The notes under the pieces: model-generated
What the model saw: the letters and a program-made list of their open reading frames with translations, nothing else
What the model was told of the DNA's origin: nothing
The model's database searches: none
Shown: positions 26,405 to 35,871 of the stretch, piece by piece
Numbering within the stretch: position 1 is the first letter of the stretch
Layout: every line of letters begins with the position of its first letter
Origin: Ruminococcus flavefaciens ND2009
Lineage (GTDB): Bacteria > Bacillota > Clostridia > Oscillospirales > Ruminococcaceae
NCBI RefSeq assembly: GCF_000621785.1
Contig: NZ_KK211349.1
Span: 56,673 to 120,672 of the forward strand
Length of the DNA: 64,000 bases
Reading direction: 5' to 3'
Made by a program: the position numbers and the translations under genes

Positions 26405-28057
26405 TTAATCTTCACCGTCAGCCTCAGCAGGCTTCGGTTCGATGCCTCTCATTTTCTGATATTCATCCAGAGTCATGGCGCCGTCGGAGTTATAAGCCCT
26501 GACGAGAGCGTCCTTGCTGGTGAATTTCTCGGAATATTCGCCCTTTTCGTCCTGTATGTACTTTCCGTACCACTGTCCGAAGAAGGACCATACAGCGTTG
26601 TCGCGGAAGGCAGCGTCCATATCGGGAACGCTTCCGCACTCGCTGAGAGCAATGAGCTTATCGCTGCCCACGAACTTCTGGACAGCGGCGAATTCCTCGT
26701 AAAATCTGCTTCCGTAGTCCTTCTCGCCGTCAAGGTAGAGGTCTACAGCGGCAATATCGAAGGTACGCTTGTCCACCAGAGAGCTTTCGCTCTGACCGTT
26801 CCATATCCAGATAAGGTTGTCCAGCTCGAAATATCTGGTAAAGCGGTCATAGATGAGCTGCCAGAGCCACTTATAGGGAGCATTTCCCTTTGCGCCCCAC
26901 CAGTACCAGTCGCCGCAGCCCTCGGGCAGGGGTCTCCAGAGCACGGGAACTCCCCTGTTTTTGAGAGATGTGAGCTGTCCCGCCATGCTGTCGATGTCGA
27001 GTATCAGACCGTAGCATTCTTTGGAAATAGTGCCCTTGCTGTAGAGCTCTCTCAGCTCCTCCTCGGTGAGATCCGCTATCTTCTCCTCGGTGACAGCCTT
27101 TGACAGGTCAAAGTCAGTATCCTCGGTGCGGATACCGCTTTTCTTGTCCGAGGGAGCCTTCCAGAACCAGCTGACACAGGTGATACCGCCGTTGAGGTAC
27201 CATTCCGCTGCGGCATCTATTTCCTTGAAGCCGGCATCGTAGTTCTCGTCGGGGACCTCAAAGTTTGAGAAGCGTATAACGGGGTATTTGCCTGTAGTGC
27301 GGTAGATAAGGTCCATTTCGGAGTTATTTCCGCCGTAGGCATACTGTCCCGTGATGATGTATTTTCCGTAGTTTTCGCTGAGGAAGCTCATGAGCTCCTT
27401 TGCGGACTCCCCTGCGTTCTTGTTTACCAGCTCGCCCTTTGCGTCGTAGCTGATATCGCTGAGGGAGGTATTGTTCTCTATCTTGAGATAGTCTATGCAC
27501 ATATCGCCGTTCTGGGGAGTTATGGTAAGCTTCTGCTTGCCCTTGGTGAGGAAGACTCCGTAAATGGTGATATAGGTGAACTGATCATTGTCGGTGGTCC
27601 TGAACACCGTCAGCTGCTCGTCGCCCAGTGACAGGCGGCAGTCCACAGCGGTCTTTGCCGAGATGTTGAAGGAAAGGTCATAGTGCTGATTGCTGGGCAC
27701 GTCCACCTCAAAGGTGACCGAAGCCTCGCCCTTGTTGCCAAAGCCTGTGACATAGCCCTCGCCGCTGAATTCGGGAAGGTCTGCGGCAGCTTTTGCGCCG
27801 CCCTTCAGCTCGCCTTTTTCCGCCTCATATAGGTTGCCCGACTGGGTCTTCTCTATCTCGGGGAAGGTCACGGGATAATCGGGGAAGGTCTCCACAGGGA
27901 CCGTGGTAGTGGGTTCGGTTGTCTTTTTAGCAGTGGTTTCCTCGATTATAGGCACGGAAGCCGTTACCGAAGCCTTTTTGCTTTTGCTGCAGGCTGTGAA
28001 TGCCGATGCGGCAGCTCCCAGAGCAGCTGCAAGAGCGATGAACTTGCGAATATCCAT
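26405..28057 (-). CDS. GH26 family lipoprotein (mannanase-like) with CBM35-like domain
   Basis: The 550-residue product has a lipoprotein signal (AFTAC), a Thr-rich linker, a CBM35-like beta domain (about 78-195, starting YEAEKGELKGGAK) and a GH26 barrel (about 225-530). The acid/base region reads RPLPEGCGDWYWWG with Glu379, where most GH26 have RP-H-E; the nucleophile is Glu473 in LSECGS. GH26 enzymes mostly cut beta-mannan. It would be anchored outside the cell. It follows the GH95 gene by 14 bases. Confidence 0.85.
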   Translation of the reverse strand: MDIRKFIALAAALGAAASAFTACSKSKKASVTASVPIIEETTAKKTTEPTTTVPVETFPDYPVTFPEIEKTQSGNLYEAEKGELKGGAKAAADLPEFSGEGYVTGFGNKGEASVTFEVDVPSNQHYDLSFNISAKTAVDCRLSLGDEQLTVFRTTDNDQFTYITIYGVFLTKGKQKLTITPQNGDMCIDYLKIENNTSLSDISYDAKGELVNKNAGESAKELMSFLSENYGKYIITGQYAYGGNNSEMDLIYRTTGKYPVIRFSNFEVPDENYDAGFKEIDAAAEWYLNGGITCVSWFWKAPSDKKSGIRTEDTDFDLSKAVTEEKIADLTEEELRELYSKGTISKECYGLILDIDSMAGQLTSLKNRGVPVLWRPLPEGCGDWYWWGAKGNAPYKWLWQLIYDRFTRYFELDNLIWIWNGQSESSLVDKRTFDIAAVDLYLDGEKDYGSRFYEEFAAVQKFVGSDKLIALSECGSVPDMDAAFRDNAVWSFFGQWYGKYIQDEKGEYSEKFTSKDALVRAYNSDGAMTLDEYQKMRGIEPKPAEADGED

Positions 28058-28071
28058 TTGTTCCTCCTATA

Positions 28072-30393
28072 TCAGGCATTGACAGTATATGTTTTGCCCT
28101 GTTCCGTGTTAAATACCACAGCGCCGTCCTCTATCCGTGAATCGACTGACTCTCCCTCGCAGGTGATGCTGACCACAGAGTTGGTCCTGAGTCTGAGCTC
28201 TCCGCCCAGAGATGAGTATATCTCCGCGGAGCTGAGCCTGTTCTCTATCCAGTTCATATCCACGGTGAAGCCGCCCTTGGCTCTGAGTCCCCTTACGTGC
28301 CCCTTGCTCCACTCGTCTGGGAGGGCAGGGAGCAGGTAAATACAGCCGCCGCAGCTCTGCATGAGAGACTCTGCGATAGCAGCAGTGCCGCCCAGATTGC
28401 CGTCTATGCTCATGGAGGGCTTCCATGACATCATGTTGGGAGCGGTGTAGTGGGACAGCAGTCGTTTCAGGTGCTCCGATACCATGCTGCTGTCATAGAG
28501 CCTTGCCCACATATTGGTGACCCATGAGCAGCTCCAGGCTGTACGTCCGCCGCCGTTGATGATTCTGCGGACCAGGGTAGCTCTTGCGGCATCAGCCAGC
28601 TTCGGCGTACTATGGGGAGTTATCAGGTCAGCGGGGTGGAGTGCGAAAAGCTGTGAGATGTGGAGATGACCGATGTCTATCTCGTCGAAGTCCTCCGACC
28701 ATTCCATTATCTGACCGTATTTGCCCACCTGAGGCTGAGGAAGCTTCTTTACAGCCTCCACAAGCTTCTCTGCCAGCGCCTCGTCTCTGCCAAGTATTCC
28801 GGCAGCCTTTATGACGTCGGAGAACAGCACCGTAAGTATCTGTGAGTCGATGGCAGGTCCCATGCAAAGGCTTGCCTCAGCGCCGTTTCCGTCCTTATAT
28901 ATGTTTTCGGGGGATACGGAAGGACCTGTTACCAGTCTGCCGTCCTTGTCCTCTGCAAGATACTCCAGGAAGAATTCCGCAGCCTCCTTCATTATGTGGT
29001 ACTTCTCCCTGAGGAAATCCTTGTCAAGGGTGTACTCATAGTGCTCGAAGATATGCAGAGCCAGCCATGCACCGCCCATAGGCCATATGGTAGCCGTCGG
29101 GTTCTCGTCCTGAGGAGCGGTATCTCCCCATATATCCGTATTATGGTGACATACGAAGCCCTTTGAGATTCCGTACATCTCCTTTGCGGTGACTCTGCCG
29201 TTGCCGCAGACCCTTTCCAGAAGGTCGAAAAGGGGCAGATGACATTCGGGAAGTCCGCAGCTCTCAGCCAGCCAGTAGCACATCTCGGTGTTGACGTTGA
29301 GAATGTATCTGCTGCCGATATGTACGGCGGTAAGGTCGTTCCAGAGACCCTGCAAGCCCACGGGCTGAGTGCCTGCGCGGCTGCATGAGATCATCAGGTA
29401 TCTTCCAAAGTTGAAGTAAAGCTCAAAGAGCTTGTTATCGTTTATAAGACGGCGGCAGTCCTTATTGTCCAGCTCGTCGCCCTTGAGACGGTCTATCCTC
29501 TCCGCGGTGTTGAGGAGGGCGATGTCCTCCTCCTCGCTGTTGTCGCTGAGGGAAAGCTCAACGCGGTCGAAGAGCTCGCGGTAGTCATTGACATGGCGGT
29601 AGTAGAGCTCGTCGTATTCGCACTGCAAAGCCATTTCCGTGTCAACCTCTGCGGACTCGGCATAGCTCTGGCTGTAGAAGTCGGTGCGGACCGAGAGTAT
29701 CATCATGACCTCGTCGGCATTTTCAACTACGAGCTTGCTTCCCACGGTCTTTACAGAGCCGTTTTTGGCTGAGGCTCCGAGACAGGCAGCAAAGAGTATA
29801 CCGTTTGCACCGCCTGTACCGCCGCTGAAAAGTATCATATTCTCTCCGCAGGGACGGTTGTCGTCGTAGAGGTCCTCGGGGCTGTCTATGCAACAGGAGA
29901 GAGAGACCTTTCCGGGCTCAGATGCGCTTATGCGCACAGCCATTACCTCGTCGGGAGCGGAGACGAAATACTCCTTGGTATATGTGATTCCGTTGACTGT
30001 GAAGGAAGCGTCGGCAACAGCGCTGCCGATGTCAAGGCTGCGGGAGTAATCCCTTGCCCTGCCGTCCAGCCGGAGGTCTATCTTCAGCTCGCCCAGGGGC
30101 ATATATCTGCGCATATTGGGCGTAACGCCCTGCATCTTCGCAAAGGCAGCCTCCTCGGCTTCCGAGGGTTTACCCTCCAGGAGCAGGCTGCGGGCTTCCC
30201 TGAAGCCCTCTACCGCGTCGGGGTTGATACGGTGGCGCAGACCGCCTGACCAGAAGGAATCTTCGTTGAGAGTGATAGACTCCTTATCGGGCGTACCGCT
30301 TATCATAGCTCCGATACGTCCGTTTCCGATAGGGAGGGCTTCTATATAGCTCTCAGCGGGAGAATCGTATTTCATTATAGTTTCAGTACTCAT
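28072..30393 (-). CDS. GH95 family alpha-fucosidase-like glycosidase
   Basis: The 773-residue product covers the GH95 fold: N-terminal domain from YDSPAESYIEALPIGNG, then the helical barrel with GLQGLWNDLTAV, NVNTEMCYWLAES, HHNTDIWGDTAPQD, GPSVSPEN, EWSEDFDEIDIGH and DGNLGGTAAIAE. GH95 members remove alpha-1,2-L-fucose or related L-galactose residues. No signal peptide is seen, so it likely acts inside the cell, while the next gene's GH26 is exported. First gene of a three-gene run (GH95, GH26, HAD). Confidence 0.92.
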   Translation of the reverse strand: MSTETIMKYDSPAESYIEALPIGNGRIGAMISGTPDKESITLNEDSFWSGGLRHRINPDAVEGFREARSLLLEGKPSEAEEAAFAKMQGVTPNMRRYMPLGELKIDLRLDGRARDYSRSLDIGSAVADASFTVNGITYTKEYFVSAPDEVMAVRISASEPGKVSLSCCIDSPEDLYDDNRPCGENMILFSGGTGGANGILFAACLGASAKNGSVKTVGSKLVVENADEVMMILSVRTDFYSQSYAESAEVDTEMALQCEYDELYYRHVNDYRELFDRVELSLSDNSEEEDIALLNTAERIDRLKGDELDNKDCRRLINDNKLFELYFNFGRYLMISCSRAGTQPVGLQGLWNDLTAVHIGSRYILNVNTEMCYWLAESCGLPECHLPLFDLLERVCGNGRVTAKEMYGISKGFVCHHNTDIWGDTAPQDENPTATIWPMGGAWLALHIFEHYEYTLDKDFLREKYHIMKEAAEFFLEYLAEDKDGRLVTGPSVSPENIYKDGNGAEASLCMGPAIDSQILTVLFSDVIKAAGILGRDEALAEKLVEAVKKLPQPQVGKYGQIMEWSEDFDEIDIGHLHISQLFALHPADLITPHSTPKLADAARATLVRRIINGGGRTAWSCSWVTNMWARLYDSSMVSEHLKRLLSHYTAPNMMSWKPSMSIDGNLGGTAAIAESLMQSCGGCIYLLPALPDEWSKGHVRGLRAKGGFTVDMNWIENRLSSAEIYSSLGGELRLRTNSVVSITCEGESVDSRIEDGAVVFNTEQGKTYTVNA

Positions 30394-30470
30394 TTGTATC
30401 TCCTATGGGAATATAGTATCGTTGGTTCATAGCGTGTGGAAAAATGTCAATAGTTTGTGTATCTTACTAT

Positions 30471-30680
30471 TATAACATAAATGCTTTAAAATAGCAAGTG
30501 GCGCGGCGATAAAGCCGATATTTTACAGTATTCTGCCGCGAAACAGGCGGCGGAGGCACTCCGCTTATAACATAAACTTACTGATAAAGCAAGTGGCGCG
30601 GCGATAAAGCCGATATTTTACAGTATTTTGCCGCAAAACAGGCAGCGGAGGCACTCCGCTTATAACATAAATGAATATAA
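30471..30680. repeat. Tandem 95-bp repeat, two copies
   Basis: TATAACATAA recurs at 30471, 30566 and 30661, spaced exactly 95 bp. The 84-bp cores 30493-30576 and 30588-30671 differ at only three positions. Each contains a GCGGAG/CTCCGC stem with loop GCA and a CGGC/GCCG stem. The gap 30394-30852 holds this repeat, a promoter and the lipoprotein leader. Confidence 0.85.
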
Positions 30681-30728
30681 ATATCAAGTATGGTATTTAG
30701 TGATTAGTTGTTAGTGCTTAGTTGGGGA

Positions 30729-30757
30729 TTGACAGTATGAAGGCGGTGCGATATAAT
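30729..30757 (+). promoter_or_regulatory. Putative promoter for the lipoprotein pair
   Basis: TTGACA, 17-bp spacer, TATAAT, close to the consensus, 95 bases before ATG 30853. Confidence 0.75.
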
Positions 30758-30852
30758 GGATATATATTTTTTTGTTTTAACATGAAAAAGCTTCGTCTTT
30801 TCTGCCCTCTGAAATCACTTATATATGAAGACTATCCGAAAGGAGCATCATC

Positions 30853-32355
30853 ATGAAAAGGGTATTATGTTTAATTGCGGCTTCAATGCTTGCTTTCAGC
30901 ACCTTCTCATGCAGTGAGAAGAAGAATAAAAAGTCCTCGGCACCCGCGGCGGATACCACTGCGGATACAGGTGAGGATATTTCGGGAGAGCCCGTTGAAA
31001 GGGAGTTTATGACCTATTCCGCCGAGGATTTCTCCGCAGTAAACGTGGAGACCACCATTACGGACAGGGAGTTTCCCTATAAGCGCTGCGAATTCTCCTC
31101 TAAGGAGCAGGACTTCGGCAGCATGATCTCCCCGTGCAGGGACGAGAAATACCGCGACAGGTTCATTGAATATTTAAACGAAGGCTACCGCGATGAGCGT
31201 TTTATGGCAGACAGGTTATCGGAATGGGAGATGAGCTTTACCGATCCCGATAGTTTTATCATCACCTCCGCAATTGGCTGCGGCACAACTGCCTATATAG
31301 CCGTAAATTACGATACGCTCTGTTACGGATGCCATGAGAGCTCGGTTTTTCGCTATGATACGGAAAAGGGAGAGCTGAAGGAGATACTCCACCACTCCGA
31401 TCCCGAAAACAGCCTTGAGATAAGGCAGATATGCTCCGTCCGCGGAGAGCTTTTCGTGGATACGGATACTTTGGGCATCTGCCGCTTTGACGGGGAAACA
31501 GGCGAGATGGAGCAGATACTGGAAAGCGAAGATGACGGTTATGGCCACATGGTCTCCAATGACGCCGACAGGCTCATAGTTACATTTTCCGTCCCTCAGA
31601 GGGAAAAGGTGGACAAGGACTATAAGCCCAAGGAGGGAGAGGTAGTATACTCCGACAACAATGAGAACTTCTTCGTTGAGCATGGCTCGGACATGACCAT
31701 GAAGGAGTACGATTTCGATACGGGGGAGTGGAAGGAGCTTTATTCCGTTTTCAGCCCTGCTGAAGAAAGCAAATGGGGCACAGAGGAGTTTCCCAATATA
31801 TACGGGGAGCTCTTTGCATGGAAGGAAAAGCCCGAGGGCACACGTAAATACGACGTTGTCACCGAGGAATACAGAATGTCCACAGGTCTCAACAACTGCG
31901 ATATAGTATATGCGGGCAGGGATAAGCTTATTCTCAGCCTTTCCAACGGCGGAGGAAATGGCGGCGTTTCTAAATATGTCCTGCACGAATTCGACCTTGA
32001 GACCATGCAGCACTATGTTATTGATTATACCAGCTACGGCGGAAACTGCGTTGCCTTCGGTGACGGAGTTATCACATATATGGGTGGTATGCGTACAGGC
32101 GGCGCTTATTACATTATGCCTGCTCTGGGACTTGTTTTCCCTGTTGAGACAGTTCCTATTGATGACGGAAACCTGATGAACATGAGCACGGGACTTTTCG
32201 GCAATGACAGAAAAAATGCGATGTTCATGACCTACCGTCCTACAAAATCAAAGCCTGTGACGGTAAGTACCCCTGACGGTGACTTCACACATACGGAGTA
32301 TTATGACTATGAGTACATATACTTCTGGTTCACTGCGGAGGGTAACGATGAATAA
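30853..32355 (+). CDS. Large lipoprotein of unknown function, paralogue 1
   Basis: The 500-residue product has a lipoprotein signal with Cys20 (STFSC), a Ser/Thr/Asp linker, and a long domain rich in short beta-like repeats with Tyr-Asp turns (VFRYDTEKGELKEIL, ICRFDGETGEMEQIL, YDFDTGEWKELY), suggesting a beta-propeller outside the cell. It is paralogous to the next gene: both end with a segment of the type YYIMPALGLVFPV. Function is unknown. The last codons overlap the start of the paralogue. Confidence 0.75.
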   Translation: MKRVLCLIAASMLAFSTFSCSEKKNKKSSAPAADTTADTGEDISGEPVEREFMTYSAEDFSAVNVETTITDREFPYKRCEFSSKEQDFGSMISPCRDEKYRDRFIEYLNEGYRDERFMADRLSEWEMSFTDPDSFIITSAIGCGTTAYIAVNYDTLCYGCHESSVFRYDTEKGELKEILHHSDPENSLEIRQICSVRGELFVDTDTLGICRFDGETGEMEQILESEDDGYGHMVSNDADRLIVTFSVPQREKVDKDYKPKEGEVVYSDNNENFFVEHGSDMTMKEYDFDTGEWKELYSVFSPAEESKWGTEEFPNIYGELFAWKEKPEGTRKYDVVTEEYRMSTGLNNCDIVYAGRDKLILSLSNGGGNGGVSKYVLHEFDLETMQHYVIDYTSYGGNCVAFGDGVITYMGGMRTGGAYYIMPALGLVFPVETVPIDDGNLMNMSTGLFGNDRKNAMFMTYRPTKSKPVTVSTPDGDFTHTEYYDYEYIYFWFTAEGNDE

Positions 32356-33655
32356 GAGAATAGCACTGATACTGGCGGCAGTTTCGGTATTCGGCTGGGG
32401 CTGCGCCGAGAAGAAAAAGGTCAGCTCGGTGACCGATGACATCACGGGCGACTACGCCGAGGACAGCGAAATAAGTACAAAGGCAGAGTACAGCGACAGC
32501 GATTTCAAGGTGCTGAACGTCACACTGAGCTATCCCGAGGGAGAGGCTCCCGTAAAGGTGGAGAGCACAGACCTCAGCGGCATTGAGGTGGGCGAGAGGA
32601 TACCTGTCTGCAACAAGGCGGAGTTCGCCGAGCAATGCTACGGGCAGGAATACTGGAACGAACAGTCTGTATATAACTGGCAGGATTTTGTAGACAAGCC
32701 CATGGAGGGAGTCATAGAAAGCTGCTATACCGAGAATGACCTCTGCTTCCTCTATATTGCCTATCCAAACTTTATGTATGGGGTATATGACTGGGACGTT
32801 TTGTGCTATGACCCTAAAAGCGGCAGCACTGAGGAGGTGTTCAGCTGGTCAGCCGAGAGACTGGAGGACCACTGTCAGGACCCCTGTTTCGGCAATGGAG
32901 CCCTATTCAGTGAGGTCTACGACTCATCGGGTGAAAAGGGCAGCGTGATCTATAAGACCGACCTCTATACCCATGAGACGGAGCAGGTCTTTGAGGGCAG
33001 CACCGAGGAGTATTTATGGCTTCATACCGATGATACGGGAGCTGTCTGCATACTCGCATATCCAAAGGACAGCGATGATGACAGGGTGCTTTACAAGTTT
33101 GACAGCGACAAGGACGGATTTGTGCTGAGCGAGGATATAGAAGCTCCCGAAAATTCGGTGACAAATGACCGTTTCAACGGTGTACAGAGCTATCTGGTAA
33201 AGCGTGAGGGCAGCCGCAAGCTGGATATGGACAACGAGTTTTACCACGCGGAGACCTCTGTCTCCACGGGCATAATCGTATATGCCGACGCGGAGCGCTT
33301 CATCATAAGGTCGGGGAATAAGCTCCACACCTATGATATTACGAAGATGGAGCACTATATCTCCGACATCACGGACATGGGCGACGAGATAACTTACAGC
33401 TGCGGAATGGTGTTCATCGGAAACAGGAGCAATACCTTCCGGATGCCTGTATACTGCATAATGCCCGAGCTGGGACTCACCTACCCTGTCTGCGAAAAGG
33501 GCATATATGGGGACATAAGAAGGCAGGAGGACGGAATATCCTTCAACAGTATACATAATGTGGAGAACACCATGGTCGGTGCCGGCGGTGAGGTCTTTTT
33601 GACATACAGCTTACATACCGTGGATAAGGTATACAGATTGACAGTTGAGAGTTGA
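32348..33655 (+). CDS. Large lipoprotein of unknown function, paralogue 2
   Basis: From ATG 32348 the 435-residue product has a lipoprotein signal (FGWGC) and a beta-rich domain like the preceding protein, with LCYDPKSGSTEEVFSWS, IYKTDLYTHETEQVFEG and YCIMPELGLTYPV. The ATG lies within the last codons of the previous gene with GGGTAAC upstream, so the two are coupled. Possibly a pair that forms a complex on the surface; that is inference. Confidence 0.75.
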   Translation: MNKRIALILAAVSVFGWGCAEKKKVSSVTDDITGDYAEDSEISTKAEYSDSDFKVLNVTLSYPEGEAPVKVESTDLSGIEVGERIPVCNKAEFAEQCYGQEYWNEQSVYNWQDFVDKPMEGVIESCYTENDLCFLYIAYPNFMYGVYDWDVLCYDPKSGSTEEVFSWSAERLEDHCQDPCFGNGALFSEVYDSSGEKGSVIYKTDLYTHETEQVFEGSTEEYLWLHTDDTGAVCILAYPKDSDDDRVLYKFDSDKDGFVLSEDIEAPENSVTNDRFNGVQSYLVKREGSRKLDMDNEFYHAETSVSTGIIVYADAERFIIRSGNKLHTYDITKMEHYISDITDMGDEITYSCGMVFIGNRSNTFRMPVYCIMPELGLTYPVCEKGIYGDIRRQEDGISFNSIHNVENTMVGAGGEVFLTYSLHTVDKVYRLTVES

Positions 33656-33788
33656 GAGTAGGGGCGGCGTTCCCTACAAAAAAAGCATGGCTATCGTTAT
33701 ACTTATATAGCAGTTTTACGCGTAATTTTGAGGGAAGCCCTTTTGAAGAAGTGCTTTCCTTAATTCTTTTTCTGAGGACTCTGTTTTG

Positions 33789-33860
33789 TTTTTATCAGGA
33801 CAGGGCGCTTGATAATATATGCCTTTTTATTATATTTAAGGCGCCCTGTCCTGATAAAAA
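33789..33860. repeat. 20-bp perfect inverted repeat
   Basis: The 20 bases 33789-33808 (start TTTTTATCAGGACAGG) are the exact reverse complement of 33841-33860, with an A/T-rich 32-base centre. The 33656-33973 gap holds this, a small GTAGGG/CCCTAC palindrome near 33659, and the hairpin below; no gene is supported. Confidence 0.85.
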
Positions 33861-33887
33861 TCAGCCAAAAGTCTTTGGAAAAGGGGT

Positions 33888-33926
33888 TCGGGGAAAGAAC
33901 CTTTCCTCAGAAAGGTTTTTCCCCGA
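33888..33926. terminator. Long hairpin, possible convergent terminator
   Basis: TCGGGGAAA (33888-33896) pairs with TTTCCCCGA (33918-33926) outside an ACCTTTC/GAAAGGT stem with loop CTCA. It lies between convergent genes and looks like a common extragenic repeat. Confidence 0.55.
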
Positions 33927-33973
33927 TAGTTTCGTATAAATTTCTATATAAGCATCACAGTAGCCATGCTTTT

Positions 33974-34444
33974 TTATTTAAGGTATTCCTCGATAACGTC
34001 AAGGTCGCCGTAGGTTCGGAGCAGGGTGTAGCCCGTATTCTCCAGCACGGCGTTGACGAAATCGTCTCTCTCCACGCGGTCAGCACGGGCATGGGAGGTG
34101 TCGTCCAGCTCTATGAGCGCCACGATGCAGGTCTCATCGTCGGCAAGGGCAAAGTCGATATGCTTCGCTTTTATCTTGTTGAAGCACTCCATCCAGTAGG
34201 GGTTCTCCTCCTTGGGCTTGGGCTCGATAAGGTCCGCAAGCCTGACCTTGGTGTAGATATTCAGCCCGTACTGATCCGCAATGGGCTTGAGACGGGTGTA
34301 GAACTCATACTCCCTGTCGGTGAGGATGGTCTTTGCATTGTAGAGCTTGGTAATATCGGGCTTGTGAAGCCTCTTGTACAGCCATACCGCAAAGGCGATA
34401 ACGGCTGTTATAAATATAAGCGCGAGAAGTTCGTTTGCATTCAT
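33974..34444 (-). CDS. DUF2726 protein with N-terminal membrane anchor
   Basis: The 156-residue product has one hydrophobic segment (residues 6-24) and a DUF2726 domain: LTDREYEFYTRLKPIADQYG, then HIDFALADDETCIVALIELDDTSHA, which has the D...E.D layout of a nuclease-like fold. The family often accompanies topoisomerase-type or repair domains, but function is unknown. It stands alone here with AGGAAATG at its start. Confidence 0.8.
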   Translation of the reverse strand: MNANELLALIFITAVIAFAVWLYKRLHKPDITKLYNAKTILTDREYEFYTRLKPIADQYGLNIYTKVRLADLIEPKPKEENPYWMECFNKIKAKHIDFALADDETCIVALIELDDTSHARADRVERDDFVNAVLENTGYTLLRTYGDLDVIEEYLK

Positions 34445-34510
34445 TTCCTTTATTTGTTCCCGTGGAAGTATTGATAAGGGCGCTGTGGTGAGCGCCCTTA
34501 AAATGTGTTA

Positions 34511-35746
34511 TCAGTCAAATCTCTCGTCGATGACTCTTGCGGTCTTCTTCATGCTTCTGGGCAGGACTCCCACCTCTACTACCTTTACGATAGGAGTGAA
34601 GCCTATCCTGCTCTTTACCTTTTCGGCTATCCTCTTGCTCAGCGACTCAAAGTCCACATCGCCTGTGGACTCGACGTAGATACGCATAGTATCCTTGCCG
34701 TCAAGGTGAGAGATACGGATCTGGTATTCGCTGTTTATCTCGTTGAAGTTTGCAAGAACTTCCTCTATCTGGCTGGGGAATACGTTTACGCCCTTGATCT
34801 TCATCATGTCGTCGGTACGTCCCATGATAGTGTCAAGACGGGGATAGCAGCGTCCGCACTTGCACTTGCCGGGGATTATCCTTGAAAGGTCATGTGTTCT
34901 GTAACGGATAAGGGGAGCGCCCTCCTTGACGAGAGTTGTGATTACGATCTCGCCCATTTCTCCGTCGGGAACGGGCTCGCCTGTCTTGGGGTCGATGATC
35001 TCTATGTAGAGGAAGTCGTCCCAGTAGTGCATACCCTCGTTGTATTCGCAGTTTATACCGATACCGGGGCCGTATATCTCGGTAAGTCCGTAGATGTCGT
35101 AAAGCTCGATACCGAGAGACTCGGAGATGTGCTTGCGCATCTTGTCGCTCCATCTCTCAGAGCCGATAACGCCCTTCTTGAGGTGGATATTTTTCTTTAT
35201 TCCGCGCTTTTCTATCTCCTCTGCAAGAAGAAGTGCATATGAAGATGTTGAGCAGAGCACAGTGCTCTTCATATCCTGCATCATCTGGAGCTGCTTGTCG
35301 GTATTTCCGGGACCCATGGGTATTACCATTGCACCCAGCTTCTCGGCACCGTTCTGGAAGCCGATACCTGCGGTCCAGAGGCCGTAGCCGGGGGTTATCT
35401 GGATACGGTCCATGTTGGTTATGCCTGCTGTCTCGTAGCAGCGCTTGAACATGATAGCCCAGTCGTCAACGTCCTTGGCTGTATAGGGGATAATTACGGG
35501 AGTACCTGTAGTTCCCGATGATGAATGTATGCGGACTATCTCCTCCTCGGGAGCGGTCATGAGTCCGAGAGGATAAGCGTCACGGAGGTCCTTCTTCTCG
35601 GAGAATGGCAGCTTTGTGAAGTCCTCGGGAGTTTCAACGTGGGTGATACCTGCCTCTGCAAGCTTTTTTCCATAGAAGCTGCCTGCCTCAACGAGAGCGC
35701 GTATGCGGTCGTTGACCAGGTCCAGCTGCTGCTGTGATATCTGCAT
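34511..35746 (-). CDS. paaK: Phenylacetate-CoA ligase family protein
   Basis: The 411-residue adenylate-forming enzyme has the P-loop-like SSSGTTGTPVIIPYT, the YGLTEIYGPG motif and the C-terminal domain with GRTDDMMKIKGVNVFPSQIE. It joins phenylacetate or an indole/hydroxyphenyl analogue to CoA using ATP. It follows iorA-iorB, which make arylacetyl-CoA from arylpyruvates, so the three likely interconvert aromatic amino-acid products (inference). A palindromic repeat sits between iorB and paaK. Confidence 0.92.
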   Translation of the reverse strand: MQISQQQLDLVNDRIRALVEAGSFYGKKLAEAGITHVETPEDFTKLPFSEKKDLRDAYPLGLMTAPEEEIVRIHSSSGTTGTPVIIPYTAKDVDDWAIMFKRCYETAGITNMDRIQITPGYGLWTAGIGFQNGAEKLGAMVIPMGPGNTDKQLQMMQDMKSTVLCSTSSYALLLAEEIEKRGIKKNIHLKKGVIGSERWSDKMRKHISESLGIELYDIYGLTEIYGPGIGINCEYNEGMHYWDDFLYIEIIDPKTGEPVPDGEMGEIVITTLVKEGAPLIRYRTHDLSRIIPGKCKCGRCYPRLDTIMGRTDDMMKIKGVNVFPSQIEEVLANFNEINSEYQIRISHLDGKDTMRIYVESTGDVDFESLSKRIAEKVKSRIGFTPIVKVVEVGVLPRSMKKTARVIDERFD

Positions 35747-35786
35747 TTTAATTCTTTCCTTTCAATTAATTCGTAATTAACGATAT

Positions 35787-35858
35787 TGTAGGGGAGCCCG
35801 CCCTTGGGCTCCCGATACACATTTTTATGTCCGTTTCGGGAGGGCGCCCTCCCCTACA
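35787..35858. repeat. TGTAGGGG palindromic repeat pair (REP-like)
   Basis: A 72-bp unit starts TGTAGGGGAG and ends CTCCCCTACA, with inner stems GGGAGCCC/GGGCTCCC and GGGCGCCC. It lies between iorB and paaK and shares its ends with the repeats in the RAYT gene and at 49444. Confidence 0.8.
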
Positions 35859-35871
35859 AAGTCAATTTTAA

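Noticed and set aside
25997..27103. Plus-strand open frame opposite the HAD-like and GH26 genes
   Set aside because: Spans two real genes on the other strand and lacks a ribosome site or domain.
33652..33939. Possible 95-residue protein after the lipoprotein pair
   Set aside because: The frame crosses a perfect 20-bp inverted repeat and a second hairpin; it is translation of extragenic repeats.
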